A stretch of 12,995 bases of DNA from the NCBI GenBank assembly GCA_002385675.1, contig DGDY01000091.1, positions 1,739 to 14,733 of the forward strand. Reading direction: 5' to 3'. The first letter of the stretch is position 1. The number at the start of each line of letters is the position of its first letter. A program made the translations under genes and the position numbers. This stretch comes from Anaerolineales bacterium UBA3940 (lineage in GTDB: Bacteria; Chloroflexota; Anaerolineae; Aggregatilineales; UBA3940). Shown piece after piece: positions 1 through 9,013 of this stretch. Below the pieces are notes generated by a model, which ran no database searches, had not been told where the DNA came from, and worked only from the letters and a program-made list of their open reading frames with translations.

Positions 1-407
1 AGCTTGAGGGCCGCATGGAGCAGGTCGCCCAGCAGATCGAGGGGCTGACGCTGTACTTCCCGGTCAAGGCCAGCGAGCGCGGCAAGCTGTTTGGCTCCGT
101 CACCACGCAGGAGATCGCCGAGCGGCTTAAGGAGGAGATCGGTCTGGAGATCGACCCGCGCCGCGTCGGGGATAACCCGCTGCGTGAGCTGGGCAAGTTC
201 GACGTGCCCGTCCGCCTTGAGACCGGTCTGGTTGCCAACGTGCGCGTCGTTGTCCACCGTGAGGACGAGGATCCGCGCCAGGCGGAGCAGGCCGAGGCCG
301 AAGCCGAGAGCGAGGACGTCGCCGCGCAGCCCGAGGCCGAGCTTGCCGAGACAGCAGAGGCCGCAGCGGACGAGGCGCCCGCCGAGGAAGCCGCCGAAGA
401 GGCCTAA
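1..407 (+). CDS. rplI: Large ribosomal subunit protein bL9, C-terminal part (5' truncated by window)
   Basis: The reading frame is open from the first full codon at position 3, which reads Leu-Glu-Gly-Arg before the first internal Met, so the true start lies upstream of the window. bL9 binds 23S rRNA with its N-terminal domain and projects a C-terminal domain from the 50S subunit; only the linker end and the C-terminal domain are visible here. The stretch LTLYFPVKASERGKLFGSVT, followed by an Ile-Ala-containing helix and the GKFDVPVRLETG strand, is the characteristic bL9 C-domain fold signature. bL9 normally ends soon after the final VVV strand. Here about 50 extra residues follow, almost all Ala, Glu, Gln and Asp, giving a long acidic low-complexity tail. 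The next gene is rodZ-like after a 121-base gap. Family identity is secure; the role of the tail is unknown. Confidence 0.93.
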   Translation, partial: LEGRMEQVAQQIEGLTLYFPVKASERGKLFGSVTTQEIAERLKEEIGLEIDPRRVGDNPLRELGKFDVPVRLETGLVANVRVVVHREDEDPRQAEQAEAEAESEDVAAQPEAELAETAEAAADEAPAEEAAEEA

Positions 408-502
408 CTAACGGCGGCAGTAGCGCCCGGCACGTCCGGAGCTTCGCACCGACGTTCATGAAGTCAGTGGAGCCAGCGGCGCGTGACAACATGCATGCCG
501 GT

Positions 503-523
503 GGCTCTTTACGTGAGAGAGCC
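503..523 (+). promoter_or_regulatory. Hairpin over the ribosome binding region of the rodZ-like gene
   Basis: GGCTCT at 503-508 pairs with AGAGCC at 518-523 around a 9-base loop. The right arm contains the GAGAGAG purine stretch, which is the only Shine-Dalgarno-like sequence before the GTG start at 529. If it folds, the stem would partly mask that weak site. This is seen in the sequence only; any regulatory role is inference. Confidence 0.35.
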
Positions 524-528
524 TGATT

Positions 529-1794
529 GTGGAAGACGCCGACCTGCAACAACTGGGAGAGATGCTGCGCGAAGCACGTGAGGCGCAGGGGCTCTCGCTG
601 GAGGAGGTAGAGGCCCAGACGCGCATCCGGGTCAAGTTCCTGGAGGCGCTGGAAGATGCGGACCTCAGCCTTCTGCCTTCCGCCCTGCACGCCAAAGGCT
701 TCCTGCGCAGCTACGCTCAGTTCCTGCGGCTGGATGTTCGCGCCATCATCGCTCAGTTCAATGCGGCGACAGGTGCCAGCCCGCCGCCTGTCACCGAGCT
801 AACGGCTGAACCCGCCCCGCCCGCCGAGCCGCTGCACCGAACGGGCGTGGCGGAGCCTGAGCCGGTGGAGGTGGAGAGCGAGGTGGGCGAGCCCGCCGCT
901 GAACCCGCGGAGGAGGCCGAACCGACCACCGAGGCGGCGACCGAAACCCTCGCCGCTGACGAGAGCGCCACCGGCGACAACGGGCGGCGCATACGGGTGA
1001 TCGGCGCCCGCGTGCAGGATCCGGAGTCGCTCGTGCCGCCCCCGCAGATCCGCCGCGTCAAGTACATCTCGCCGGAGCAGTGGGTGGGGCCTGCCGTGCC
1101 CGCCGCTCTGCGGAAGGGCGCTGCGCGTGGGGCTACCCCGCCGCCTGAGGACGCCTACGAACCGGCGTCTGCTATCGCCCCGCCTGAGGGGCGGCCCAGG
1201 CCGACCGGCATCCCCTCGCGCGTGCTGAACTCCAACCTCTTCATTGCCGCCGTGCTGATCGTCGGGCTGATCGTCATTGTGTGGTGGGTAACGACCTACC
1301 TGAGCACCGTCGGCGGGGAAGACCTCGCCCCCGGCGCAGCGCCGGATGAAGCGCTCATCGCCACTGCCATCACGCAGGAGGCGATCACGCCCAGCCCGAC
1401 CTTCCGCCCCACGCCGACCGACGGCCCGGCATCTGCCCCGCAGATTCTCGACCGGGTTGTGCTCTCCATTGAGGTGGTGCAAACATCGTGGATCTACGTC
1501 GAGGTGGATGGCGAGCCGACGTACGAGGGGCAGGTGGTCCCCGGCGACGTGTTGAACTACGAGGGCAGCCAGGAGATCCATCTTAAGGTCGGCAACGCCG
1601 CGGGCCTCGTTGTGAACTACAACGGGCAGGACCTCGGCCCGCTTGGCGAGCGGGGTGAAATCGTCGAGCGCATCTTTATGGTCGGCGGGTTCGTCACACC
1701 AACGCCGACCCCGGAGCCGACGTCGGACGGCACCAGCGGGCCAACCGTCACGCCTCGCGCCACCCTGACGCCCACGCCCTCGCCGACGCCGTAA
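529..1794 (+). CDS. rodZ: RodZ-like membrane protein with N-terminal HTH and C-terminal DUF4115-like domain
   Basis: This is a 421-residue predicted single-pass inner-membrane protein. Residues about 6-70 form the Xre-like helix-turn-helix domain of RodZ (LGEMLREAREAQGLSLEEVE, then an ARG-free FLEALE helix and GFLRSYAQFL). RodZ uses this domain to bind MreB and couple it to the elongation machinery. Residues 80-230 are a Pro/Glu/Ala-rich cytoplasmic linker. Residues about 236-258 (NLFIAAVLIVGLIVIVWWV) are the membrane helix. Residues about 308-385 form a beta-rich extracytoplasmic domain of the DUF4115 type, with the usual 'SWIYVEVDG' and 'GNAAGL' pattern. The last 35 residues are a Thr-Pro repeat tail, and a shorter one lies at 286-300. 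The start is GTG at 529, chosen because the HTH begins directly after it. The gene sits before rimO, an adjacency seen in several phyla, and rodA lies three genes on, which supports a role in cell elongation. MreB is not in the window. Confidence 0.85.
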   Translation: MEDADLQQLGEMLREAREAQGLSLEEVEAQTRIRVKFLEALEDADLSLLPSALHAKGFLRSYAQFLRLDVRAIIAQFNAATGASPPPVTELTAEPAPPAEPLHRTGVAEPEPVEVESEVGEPAAEPAEEAEPTTEAATETLAADESATGDNGRRIRVIGARVQDPESLVPPPQIRRVKYISPEQWVGPAVPAALRKGAARGATPPPEDAYEPASAIAPPEGRPRPTGIPSRVLNSNLFIAAVLIVGLIVIVWWVTTYLSTVGGEDLAPGAAPDEALIATAITQEAITPSPTFRPTPTDGPASAPQILDRVVLSIEVVQTSWIYVEVDGEPTYEGQVVPGDVLNYEGSQEIHLKVGNAAGLVVNYNGQDLGPLGERGEIVERIFMVGGFVTPTPTPEPTSDGTSGPTVTPRATLTPTPSPTP

Positions 1795-1827
1795 ATCACG
1801 CAGGTTGTCAGTGCAGAAAAAAGTGAA

Positions 1828-1891
1828 TCCACAGATGGCACCGGGGGCACAGATTGCATCTTTCATCTGTGCTTTCTGTGCCATCTGTGGA
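1828..1891. repeat. Intergenic palindrome of 9-bp CACAGAT units
   Basis: Two 27-base arms (1828-1854 and 1865-1891) match as reverse complements at 23 of 27 positions, with a 10-base loop between. Each arm has a 9-base period. CACAGAT starts at 1830 and 1848, with a degenerate unit between; its complement ATCTGTG or TTCTGTG starts at 1865, 1874 and 1883. The element fills most of the 146-base gap between the rodZ-like gene and rimO. It is AT-rich compared with its neighbours. A related, larger element lies at 6954-7116. It could act as a transcriptional stop or be a mobile palindrome; the sequence does not decide. Confidence 0.85.
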
Positions 1892-1940
1892 CGGGTAACT
1901 CTGTAACCACGCCGTTCTAATATGAGGGGGATGAGTCGTA

Positions 1941-3332
1941 ATGGTAGACCCACACGTCTATTACCTCGTGAACCTCGGCTGCGCCAAGAACCTCGTCGAT
2001 GCCGAGAGCATGGCCCAGCTTCTCACCCGTGAAGGCTACCGGGGGACAGGCTCGCCGGACGAGGCGAGCGTGCTGATCGTCAACACCTGCGGCTTCATCG
2101 ACGCGGCCAAGCAGGAGAGCCTCAACACCCTGCGCGAGCTGGCCGAGAACAAGCAGCCGGGCCAGCTTCTCATCGCCGCCGGATGCCTCTCCCAGCGCTA
2201 CGGCAAGGTGCTCACACAGGAAGTACCGGGGCTGGATGGCGTGATCGGCACGCGCCGCTGGATGGACATCCTCGACCTGATCAAGCGGCTGCGCGGGCGC
2301 ACACACCCTGAGCCGCTCTACCACCTGCCCGGCGACGCCGAGACGGTCGGCACGGACGAGCACGGCGTGCTGCGGGCGGCCATCCAGGGCGCGAGCGCCT
2401 ACATCAAGATCGCGGACGGCTGCCGCCGCCCGTGCGCCTTCTGTGCCATCCCTGCGATCAAGGGCACGCACGTCAGCCGCCCGCCGGAGATGATCGTTGC
2501 GGAGGCGGCGCGGCTCAACGCGCTGGGCACGAAGGAGATCATCCTCATCTCGCAGGACACGACCGACTACGGACACGACCTCGGCATGAAGGACGGGCTC
2601 GCCACGCTGCTGGAGCAGATCGTTGAGGTCACGCCGGACGTGCCCTGGCTGCGCATCATGTACGCCTACCCCGGCTACGTGACTGACCGGCTCATCGAGG
2701 TCATGGCCCGCGAGGAGCGCATCGTCCCCTACCTTGACATTCCCCTCCAGCATGGCAGCCGCGAGACGCTCAAGCGGATGCGCCGCCCGGCCAACCTGGA
2801 ATGGGTCTACGGCACGATCCGCAAGCTGCGCGACGCCATGCCCGACATCGCCATCCGCACCACGTTCATCGTCGGCTACCCCGGCGAGACGGACGAGGAG
2901 TTCGAGGAGCTTGTGCAGTTCGTGCGGGACATGCGCTTCGACCGCGTGGGGACGTTCACCTACAGCTATGAGATCGGCACGCCGAGCGCCGAACTGCCCA
3001 ACCAGGTGCCGGACGACGTGAAGCAAGCCCGGCGCGACCTGCTGATGCAGGTCCAGCAGGACATTTCGCTCCAGCGCAACCAGGAGTTCATCGGGCGGAC
3101 GCTGCCGATCCTCGTCGAGGGCGCGAACGACGGGCTCAGCGTGGGCCGCTCCTACCGCGACGCACCGGAGATCGACGGCATGGTGATTGTCGAGGGCGAG
3201 CTGCCGGTGGGCGAGATGGTGCCGGTGCGCATCACCGGCGCGATGGTCTACGACCTCGTCGGCACGGTGGACACCGGCGCGCCCATTGTTATCAGCGATG
3301 CGCCCGTGCAGCGAGGCAGGCAGGCCCGATGA
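1941..3332 (+). CDS. rimO: Ribosomal protein uS12 methylthiotransferase RimO
   Basis: This radical SAM enzyme adds a methylthio group to the beta carbon of a conserved aspartate in ribosomal protein uS12. At 463 residues it has normal family length and three parts. The N-terminal UPF0004 domain carries the three auxiliary cluster cysteines at residues 14 (NLGCAKN), 50 (NTCGF) and 82 (AAGCLSQ). The radical SAM core has the CxxxCxxC motif at C161, C165 and C168 (GCRRPCAFCAIP). A C-terminal TRAM domain spans about 380-455. The NLGCAKNLVDAE opening and IKIADGC mark RimO rather than the tRNA enzyme MiaB. The ATG at 1941 is preceded by GAGGGGG (1924-1930), a strong ribosome binding site; other nearby ATGs are out of frame. 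It overlaps the NUDIX gene by four bases, so the two are probably co-translated. Confidence 0.96.
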   Translation: MVDPHVYYLVNLGCAKNLVDAESMAQLLTREGYRGTGSPDEASVLIVNTCGFIDAAKQESLNTLRELAENKQPGQLLIAAGCLSQRYGKVLTQEVPGLDGVIGTRRWMDILDLIKRLRGRTHPEPLYHLPGDAETVGTDEHGVLRAAIQGASAYIKIADGCRRPCAFCAIPAIKGTHVSRPPEMIVAEAARLNALGTKEIILISQDTTDYGHDLGMKDGLATLLEQIVEVTPDVPWLRIMYAYPGYVTDRLIEVMAREERIVPYLDIPLQHGSRETLKRMRRPANLEWVYGTIRKLRDAMPDIAIRTTFIVGYPGETDEEFEELVQFVRDMRFDRVGTFTYSYEIGTPSAELPNQVPDDVKQARRDLLMQVQQDISLQRNQEFIGRTLPILVEGANDGLSVGRSYRDAPEIDGMVIVEGELPVGEMVPVRITGAMVYDLVGTVDTGAPIVISDAPVQRGRQAR

Positions 3333-3955
3333 GCGGCGTACAGCAGGCAGACGGGCACAAGGCCTGGCAGGTGATTGAGCAGCAGGAACTGCTCGACTGC
3401 CGGCCCTGGGTGCGCGTCGTGCGGGAGGCGGTGCGCCTTGAGGACGGCAAGACCGTCGTCCCCGACTTCTACCGTGTGGACATCCCCGATTTTGCCATCG
3501 TCTTTGCGCTGACGACGAACGGGCACGTGGCGCTCGTCGAGCAGTACCGGCTTGCGCTGAAGCGCCGCGTACTGGAGTTGCCCGCCGGGCGCGTCGAGCC
3601 GGGGGAAGCCCCGCTGCACAGCGCCCAGCGCGAACTGCGCGAGGAGACGGGCCTCGCCGCGCCGGAGTGGCACGCGCTCGGCGTGCTGACCATCGACCCG
3701 AACCGGGGTTGCGGGCACGCGCACGTGTTCCTTGCGCTCGGCGCGGAGCGGGTCGGCGAGCAGACGGACGACGACATGCAGGAGCAGACGCTGCGCCTCG
3801 TCACGCTTGACGAGATGCGGGCCTACGCCTTCTCCGGCGAGTGCCCGGTCATTGCGACCGTCGCAGCAACGGGGATGGCGCTGGCAAAGCTGTCCGAGCG
3901 GGGGATGATGACACCCGGCGTAGAGCAGCTTCACGGCTCCAGCCGGAGCGGTTAG
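3329..3955 (+). CDS. NUDIX hydrolase, ADP-ribose pyrophosphatase-like
   Basis: This 208-residue soluble protein has a complete Nudix box at residues 87-109. It fits G-x5-E-x7-REUxEExGU exactly (Gly87, Glu93, then RELREETGL), so the metal-binding glutamates are present. The preceding LVEQYRLALKRRVLELPAG segment is typical of the ADP-ribose pyrophosphatase (NudF/YqkG) group, which hydrolyses ADP-ribose to AMP and ribose 5-phosphate. The exact substrate cannot be read from sequence. Its ATG overlaps the rimO stop as ATGA, indicating translational coupling. No functional link to RimO is evident. A long gap with strong hairpins follows, so it is probably the end of its transcript. Confidence 0.9.
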   Translation: MSGVQQADGHKAWQVIEQQELLDCRPWVRVVREAVRLEDGKTVVPDFYRVDIPDFAIVFALTTNGHVALVEQYRLALKRRVLELPAGRVEPGEAPLHSAQRELREETGLAAPEWHALGVLTIDPNRGCGHAHVFLALGAERVGEQTDDDMQEQTLRLVTLDEMRAYAFSGECPVIATVAATGMALAKLSERGMMTPGVEQLHGSSRSG

Positions 3956-3991
3956 AGGTCGACAGCCGCCCCCCTTACCGTCACCTGATCG

Positions 3992-4058
3992 CCCCCTCAT
4001 AGGGGGAGATGGCGCTGCGAAGCAGCGTCAGAGGGGGTCACCTCCCCCTGTTAGGGGG
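3992..4058. repeat. Compound G/C-run hairpin repeat
   Basis: Three small stems stand in a row: CCCCCT-CAT-AGGGGG (3992-4006), CGCTGC-GAA-GCAGCG (4013-4027) and CCCCCT-GTT-AGGGGG (4044-4058). A further AGGGGG at 4032-4037 can pair with the last C-run instead. This arrangement of a GC hairpin flanked by C5T/AG5 arms resembles dispersed intergenic repeats seen in many bacterial genomes. It lies between the NUDIX gene and rodA and has no T-tract, so it is not an ordinary intrinsic terminator. Confidence 0.75.
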
Positions 4059-4179
4059 AAGTGGTGGGGTCTGCGAGGATGAGGGCGCACTGCACCCATT
4101 CTGGCGGGCTGCCGCCACACTCGATAGACTCCCCCGTAGCAATGGGTAAGTACATGCGCAGGTTTTTAGAGGTCGTTTA

Positions 4180-5307
4180 ATGTTATCCACCCGCTCCAGA
4201 CGCCCGTCGATCCTGTCGTCGCAGCTGGTGCAGAACTTCGATTACGTGCTGCTGTTCACGACAGCGATCCTGATCATCTTCGGCATCATGATGATCGCCA
4301 GCGCCACGCGCGACGTGGCCAGCCTCGCCGACCGCGTCAACAGCCAGATCCTGTACAGCATCGTCAGCTTCGGCGTGGTGCTCATCATGGCGGCGATTGA
4401 TTACCGCCTGCTGACCAGCACGTATCTGTGGATTTACGGCGTGCTGGTCGCCATGCTTACGGTCGTGGGCGTGCTCGGCATCGAGGGCGAGGCAGGCGCG
4501 CAGAGCTGGGTTAACCTGGGCGTCGCCGGTTTCCAGCCCTCGGAGCTGGCCAAGATGCTGCTCATCATCGTGCTGGCGCAGCAGCTTGCCGTCAACGCGG
4601 AGCGCATCCACAAGCTCTCCACCATCCTGAAGTCGCTGGGCTTCGTCGCCGTCCCGGCATTTCTCATCTTCATCCAGCCCGACCTCGGCATTACGGTGCT
4701 GATCCTCGTGATGTGGTTCGTTATGGTATGGGCCGCCGGGATGCGCTGGCGGCACATCCTGCTCTTTGCCATCGTCGGGATCGTCTCGGTGCCGATCATC
4801 TGGAGCCAGATGGAGCCTTACCAGCAGTCCCGCATCATCGTGTTCATCAACCCGGAGCTGGATCGCGACGCCTATTACAACATCAGCCAGGCGCTGACGG
4901 CCATCGGCAACGGCGGGCTGCTCGGCAAAGGCTACATGCAGGGCACCCAGAGCCAGCTTCGCTTCCTGCGGGTGCGGCACACCGACTACATTTTTGCCGT
5001 CATCGCCGAGGAGTTCGGCTTCGTCGGCGCGATGGTGGTGCTCGTGCTGATCAGCATTGTGCTGTTCCGCATCCTGCGGGCCGCCCGGCTCGCCCCCGAC
5101 ATGGCCGGTTCGCTGATCTGCTACGGCGTGGCGACGGTGATCTTCTTCCAGACGCTGGTGTCCGTCGGCATGAACGTCCGCGTGATGCCCGTCACCGGGC
5201 TGACGCTGCCCTTCATCAGCTCCGGCGGTAGCTCGCTCGTCACGCTGATGTTCGGCATCGGGCTTGTCGAGAGCGTCGTGATGCGCCGCAAAACTCGCGA
5301 ACACTGA
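4180..5307 (+). CDS. rodA: Peptidoglycan glycosyltransferase RodA (SEDS family)
   Basis: RodA polymerises lipid II into glycan strands in the cytoplasmic membrane as part of the elongasome. The 375-residue product is a polytopic membrane protein starting with a short basic cytoplasmic end, then about ten hydrophobic helices. SEDS hallmarks are present: the loop after SWVNLG with FQPSELAK (residues 118-125), QPDLG (166-170), and the HTDYIFAVIAEE motif at 267-278. By comparison with E. coli RodA, Asp269 in that motif is the catalytic residue. The C-terminal MPVTGLTLPFISSGGSS signature (335-352) is intact. HTDYIF fits RodA better than FtsW, and the rodZ-like gene upstream agrees. The ATG at 4180 follows AGAGGT at 4168-4173. 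No partner class B PBP gene adjoins it. The stop lies 13 bases before the -10 of the gltX promoter. Confidence 0.93.
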   Translation: MLSTRSRRPSILSSQLVQNFDYVLLFTTAILIIFGIMMIASATRDVASLADRVNSQILYSIVSFGVVLIMAAIDYRLLTSTYLWIYGVLVAMLTVVGVLGIEGEAGAQSWVNLGVAGFQPSELAKMLLIIVLAQQLAVNAERIHKLSTILKSLGFVAVPAFLIFIQPDLGITVLILVMWFVMVWAAGMRWRHILLFAIVGIVSVPIIWSQMEPYQQSRIIVFINPELDRDAYYNISQALTAIGNGGLLGKGYMQGTQSQLRFLRVRHTDYIFAVIAEEFGFVGAMVVLVLISIVLFRILRAARLAPDMAGSLICYGVATVIFFQTLVSVGMNVRVMPVTGLTLPFISSGGSSLVTLMFGIGLVESVVMRRKTREH

Positions 5308-5317
5308 CCCAACCACG

Positions 5318-5326
5318 TGGTATAAT
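5318..5326 (+). promoter_or_regulatory. Predicted extended -10 promoter for gltX
   Basis: TGGTATAAT is a perfect TATAAT box (5321-5326) with an extended TGn element immediately upstream. No good -35 box is seen at the usual distance, which extended -10 promoters tolerate. Transcription would start near 5333, giving a leader of roughly 105 bases before the TTG start at 5439. Confidence 0.6.
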
Positions 5327-5438
5327 CGGCGTACTTGCTGCCCGGCAGGTGCGGGTTCTGCCGTTATTTGATCTGGAACCGTCACAACACGCCCGCGCAG
5401 CAGACCAGTCCTGTCACACCTGAAGGAGAAGAAGCATT

Positions 5439-6935
5439 TTGTCCGACACTAACCGCCCGGTCCGGGTTCGTTTTGCGCCCAGCCCAACGGGCTACCTGCA
5501 CATCGGCGGAGCGCGCACGGCGCTGTTCAACTGGCTGTTTGCCCGCAAGCACGGCGGCTCATTCATTTTGCGCATCGAGGACACCGACCAATCGCGCTAC
5601 GTGCCTGAGGCCGAAGACGACATCATGGCCAGCCTGCGCTGGCTGGGCCTCAACTGGGACGAAGGCCCGGACATAGGCGGTAAGGCGGGCCCTTACCGCC
5701 AGTCGGAGCGGGCCGAGTTGTACCGCGAGTGGGCGGACTGGCTCATCGAGCACGGCTACGCCTACCGCTGCAACTGCTCGCCCGAACGGCTGGAGAAGGT
5801 CCGTGAGGAGCAGCGCGCACGCGGCGAGAAGCCCGGCTACGACCGCTTCTGCCGGGATCGCAACCTCGGCCCCGACATCGGCGAGCATGTGGTGCGCTTC
5901 AAGATGCCGCTTGAGGGCGAGACGACCGTCCACGACCTGATCCGCGGGCCGATCACCTTCAGCAACGCCGAGCTTCAGGACCTCGTCCTGCTGAAGTCCG
6001 ACGGGCTGCCGACCTACCACCTCGCCAATGTGGTGGACGACCACTTCATGGAGATCAGCCACATCATGCGCGCCGACGAGTGGATCGCCACCGCGCCGAT
6101 CCACTGGCAGCTTTACCGGGCGTTCGGCTGGGAGATGCCCGCCATTGCCCATCTGCCCGTCATCCTCAGCCCGAGCGGGCACGGCAAGCTCAGCAAGCGC
6201 GATCAGGCCTTCCAGGAGGGCGGCACGAAGGTGCTCGTGCAGGTGCGCGAGTTCCGCGAGGCGGGCTACCTGCCGGAAGCCGTCGTCAACTTCCTGACCA
6301 ATGTCGGCTGGGCCTTCGGGGACGACCGCGAGGTCTTTACGCCTGAAGAGGCGATGGAGCGCTTCGAGCTGGAGGACATCAACCCGGCCCCGAGCAAGCT
6401 GCCCTACGACAAGCTCGAATGGCTGAACGGCGTCTACATCCGCGAGAAGCTCACCACCGAGGAGCTTGCGGAGCGGCTGGAGCCGTTCTTCGTGGAGGCG
6501 GGCTGCGACATCGGGCGGGAGAAGCTCATTGAGGCGGTGCCGCTCGTGCGCAACCGCATCAAGACGCTGCCCGACGCGCTGGACTTCCTCGCCTTCCTGT
6601 GCAAGGATGAGATCACCATTGAGGATCCGCAGAACCTGATCCAGCCGAAGATGGACGCCCAGCGCACCATCGAGGCGCTGCGGGCGGCGTACGACACGCT
6701 CGCGGCAATGGAGGGCTTCGACGTGGAGGAGCAGGAGCGCCTGCTACGCGGGCTGGCCGGCGAGATGGGCCTGAAGGCCGGGCAGCTTCTGGGCACACTG
6801 CGCGAGGCCGTCACCGCGCAGAAGGTGTCGCCGCCGCTCTTTGAGACGATGGCAGTGATCGGCAAGGAGACGGTGCTGAAGCGCATCGTCGCCGCCGCCG
6901 AATTGTTAGAAAAAACCGTGGAGCACGAAAACTAG
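5439..6935 (+). CDS. gltX: Glutamyl-tRNA synthetase
   Basis: This class I aminoacyl-tRNA synthetase charges tRNA-Glu with glutamate in the cytoplasm. It is 498 residues, normal for the bacterial form. The Rossmann domain opens with VRFAPSPTGYLHIGG, where HIGG at 21-24 is the HIGH motif, and the KMSKS-type motif is KLSKRD at 250-255. A zinc-ribbon-like CNC (C111, C113) pairs with C138 in the family position, but the fourth ligand, often His, is Asp140 here. After KLSKRD there are several more residues than in typical proteobacterial GltX before the GYLPEA motif. The C-terminal helical anticodon domain is complete. The start is TTG at 5439, supported by AAGGAGAA at 5423-5430 and by no better start between the binding site and the HIGH motif. 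glnS follows after a repeat-filled gap, so GltX is expected to be discriminating, though that is not readable directly. Confidence 0.96.
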   Translation: MSDTNRPVRVRFAPSPTGYLHIGGARTALFNWLFARKHGGSFILRIEDTDQSRYVPEAEDDIMASLRWLGLNWDEGPDIGGKAGPYRQSERAELYREWADWLIEHGYAYRCNCSPERLEKVREEQRARGEKPGYDRFCRDRNLGPDIGEHVVRFKMPLEGETTVHDLIRGPITFSNAELQDLVLLKSDGLPTYHLANVVDDHFMEISHIMRADEWIATAPIHWQLYRAFGWEMPAIAHLPVILSPSGHGKLSKRDQAFQEGGTKVLVQVREFREAGYLPEAVVNFLTNVGWAFGDDREVFTPEEAMERFELEDINPAPSKLPYDKLEWLNGVYIREKLTTEELAERLEPFFVEAGCDIGREKLIEAVPLVRNRIKTLPDALDFLAFLCKDEITIEDPQNLIQPKMDAQRTIEALRAAYDTLAAMEGFDVEEQERLLRGLAGEMGLKAGQLLGTLREAVTAQKVSPPLFETMAVIGKETVLKRIVAAAELLEKTVEHEN

Positions 6936-6953
6936 TGCTCATCAGGGAGAAGT

Positions 6954-7116
6954 GAGTCCACAGATGACACAGATGACACAGGAAGCTAAAGAATAGATTG
7001 ATCCACGAATAGCACGAATTACACGAAGAAAAAGACATTAGTGCCATTCGTGTCATTCGTGGACAGATTTTTCTCTTGTCTGTGTAATCTGTGAAATCTG
7101 TGAAATCTGTGGACTC
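6954..7116. repeat. Nested palindrome of two 9-bp unit families (CACAGAT outside, CACGAAT inside)
   Basis: The outer left arm begins GAGTCCACAGAT (6954-6965) with CACAGAT at 6959 and 6968 and a third partial unit at 6977. Its partner ends ATCTGTGGACTC (7105-7116), with ATCTGTG at 7087, 7096 and 7105 and a variant unit at 7078. Inside is a second palindrome from a different unit: CACGAAT at 7004 and 7013, a variant at 7022, and ATTCGTG at 7046 and 7055. All units keep a strict 9-base step. The element occupies most of the gltX-glnS gap and is AT-rich compared with the genes. It is related to the element at 1828-1891. Because 9 is a multiple of 3, it stays open in some frames and extends a false minus-strand ORF. 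Confidence 0.88.
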
Positions 7117-7152
7117 CAACCTCTTTTCAATGAGGCGCGACAGAGGAGAAAC

Positions 7153-8838
<1,686 letters not shown>

Positions 8839-8912
8839 GGGCCGGTCTAATGGTGCGGTTGATGTGGGGCACCGCGCATTACGACCCGCCCACGATCAAT
8901 CAAATGGTTAGT

Positions 8913-8944
8913 GTAGGGGCGCAACACACGCCCCTACTATTTTT
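8913..8944 (+). terminator. Intrinsic terminator after glnS
   Basis: A perfect 9-bp stem (GTAGGGGCG at 8913-8921 with CGCCCCTAC at 8929-8937) with a 7-base loop is followed on the plus strand by TATTTTT. It lies about 75 bases after the glnS stop, on the correct strand to end that transcript. GTAGGGGC-type stems also occur as dispersed repeats in related genomes, so it may be a repeat acting as a terminator. Confidence 0.7.
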
Positions 8945-8969
8945 CCCTGTGCAAAACGGGCAACCGGGA

Positions 8970-8990
8970 GCCGCGACGTTTAGTCGCGGC
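8970..8990. repeat. Short GC palindrome between convergent genes
   Basis: GCCGCGAC (8970-8977) pairs with GTCGCGGC (8983-8990) around GTTTA. It has no clear T-tract on the minus side, so it is only a weak candidate for ending the minus-strand pair of genes that finishes at 9014. It may be a dispersed repeat unit. Confidence 0.5.
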
Positions 8991-9013
8991 GGTTTAATCA
9001 CAACACCCCACCC

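Noticed and set aside
799..1953. A 384-codon minus-strand frame opposite the rodZ-like gene
   Set aside because: It runs through the intergenic palindrome and is Arg/Gly-rich without domains, while the plus strand encodes a clear HTH, a membrane helix and a DUF4115-like domain.
1917..3026. A 369-codon minus-strand frame opposite rimO
   Set aside because: It is a GC-rich antisense shadow with His/Arg/Asp/Val-rich composition; rimO on the plus strand has all its cysteine motifs.
5374..5381. T-box-like TGGAACCG in the gltX leader
   Set aside because: The leader is only about 105 bases, there is no Stem I or specifier loop, and no terminator/antiterminator pair is visible; the match is short and probably chance.
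4183..5385. A 400-codon minus-strand frame opposite rodA
   Set aside because: It is very rich in His, Asp and Glu, as expected for the antisense of a membrane protein gene, and has no recognisable domain.
6954..7116. CRISPR array
   Set aside because: The repeated units are 7-9 bases with no 30-40 base spacers and are arranged as inverted arms; no cas genes are nearby.
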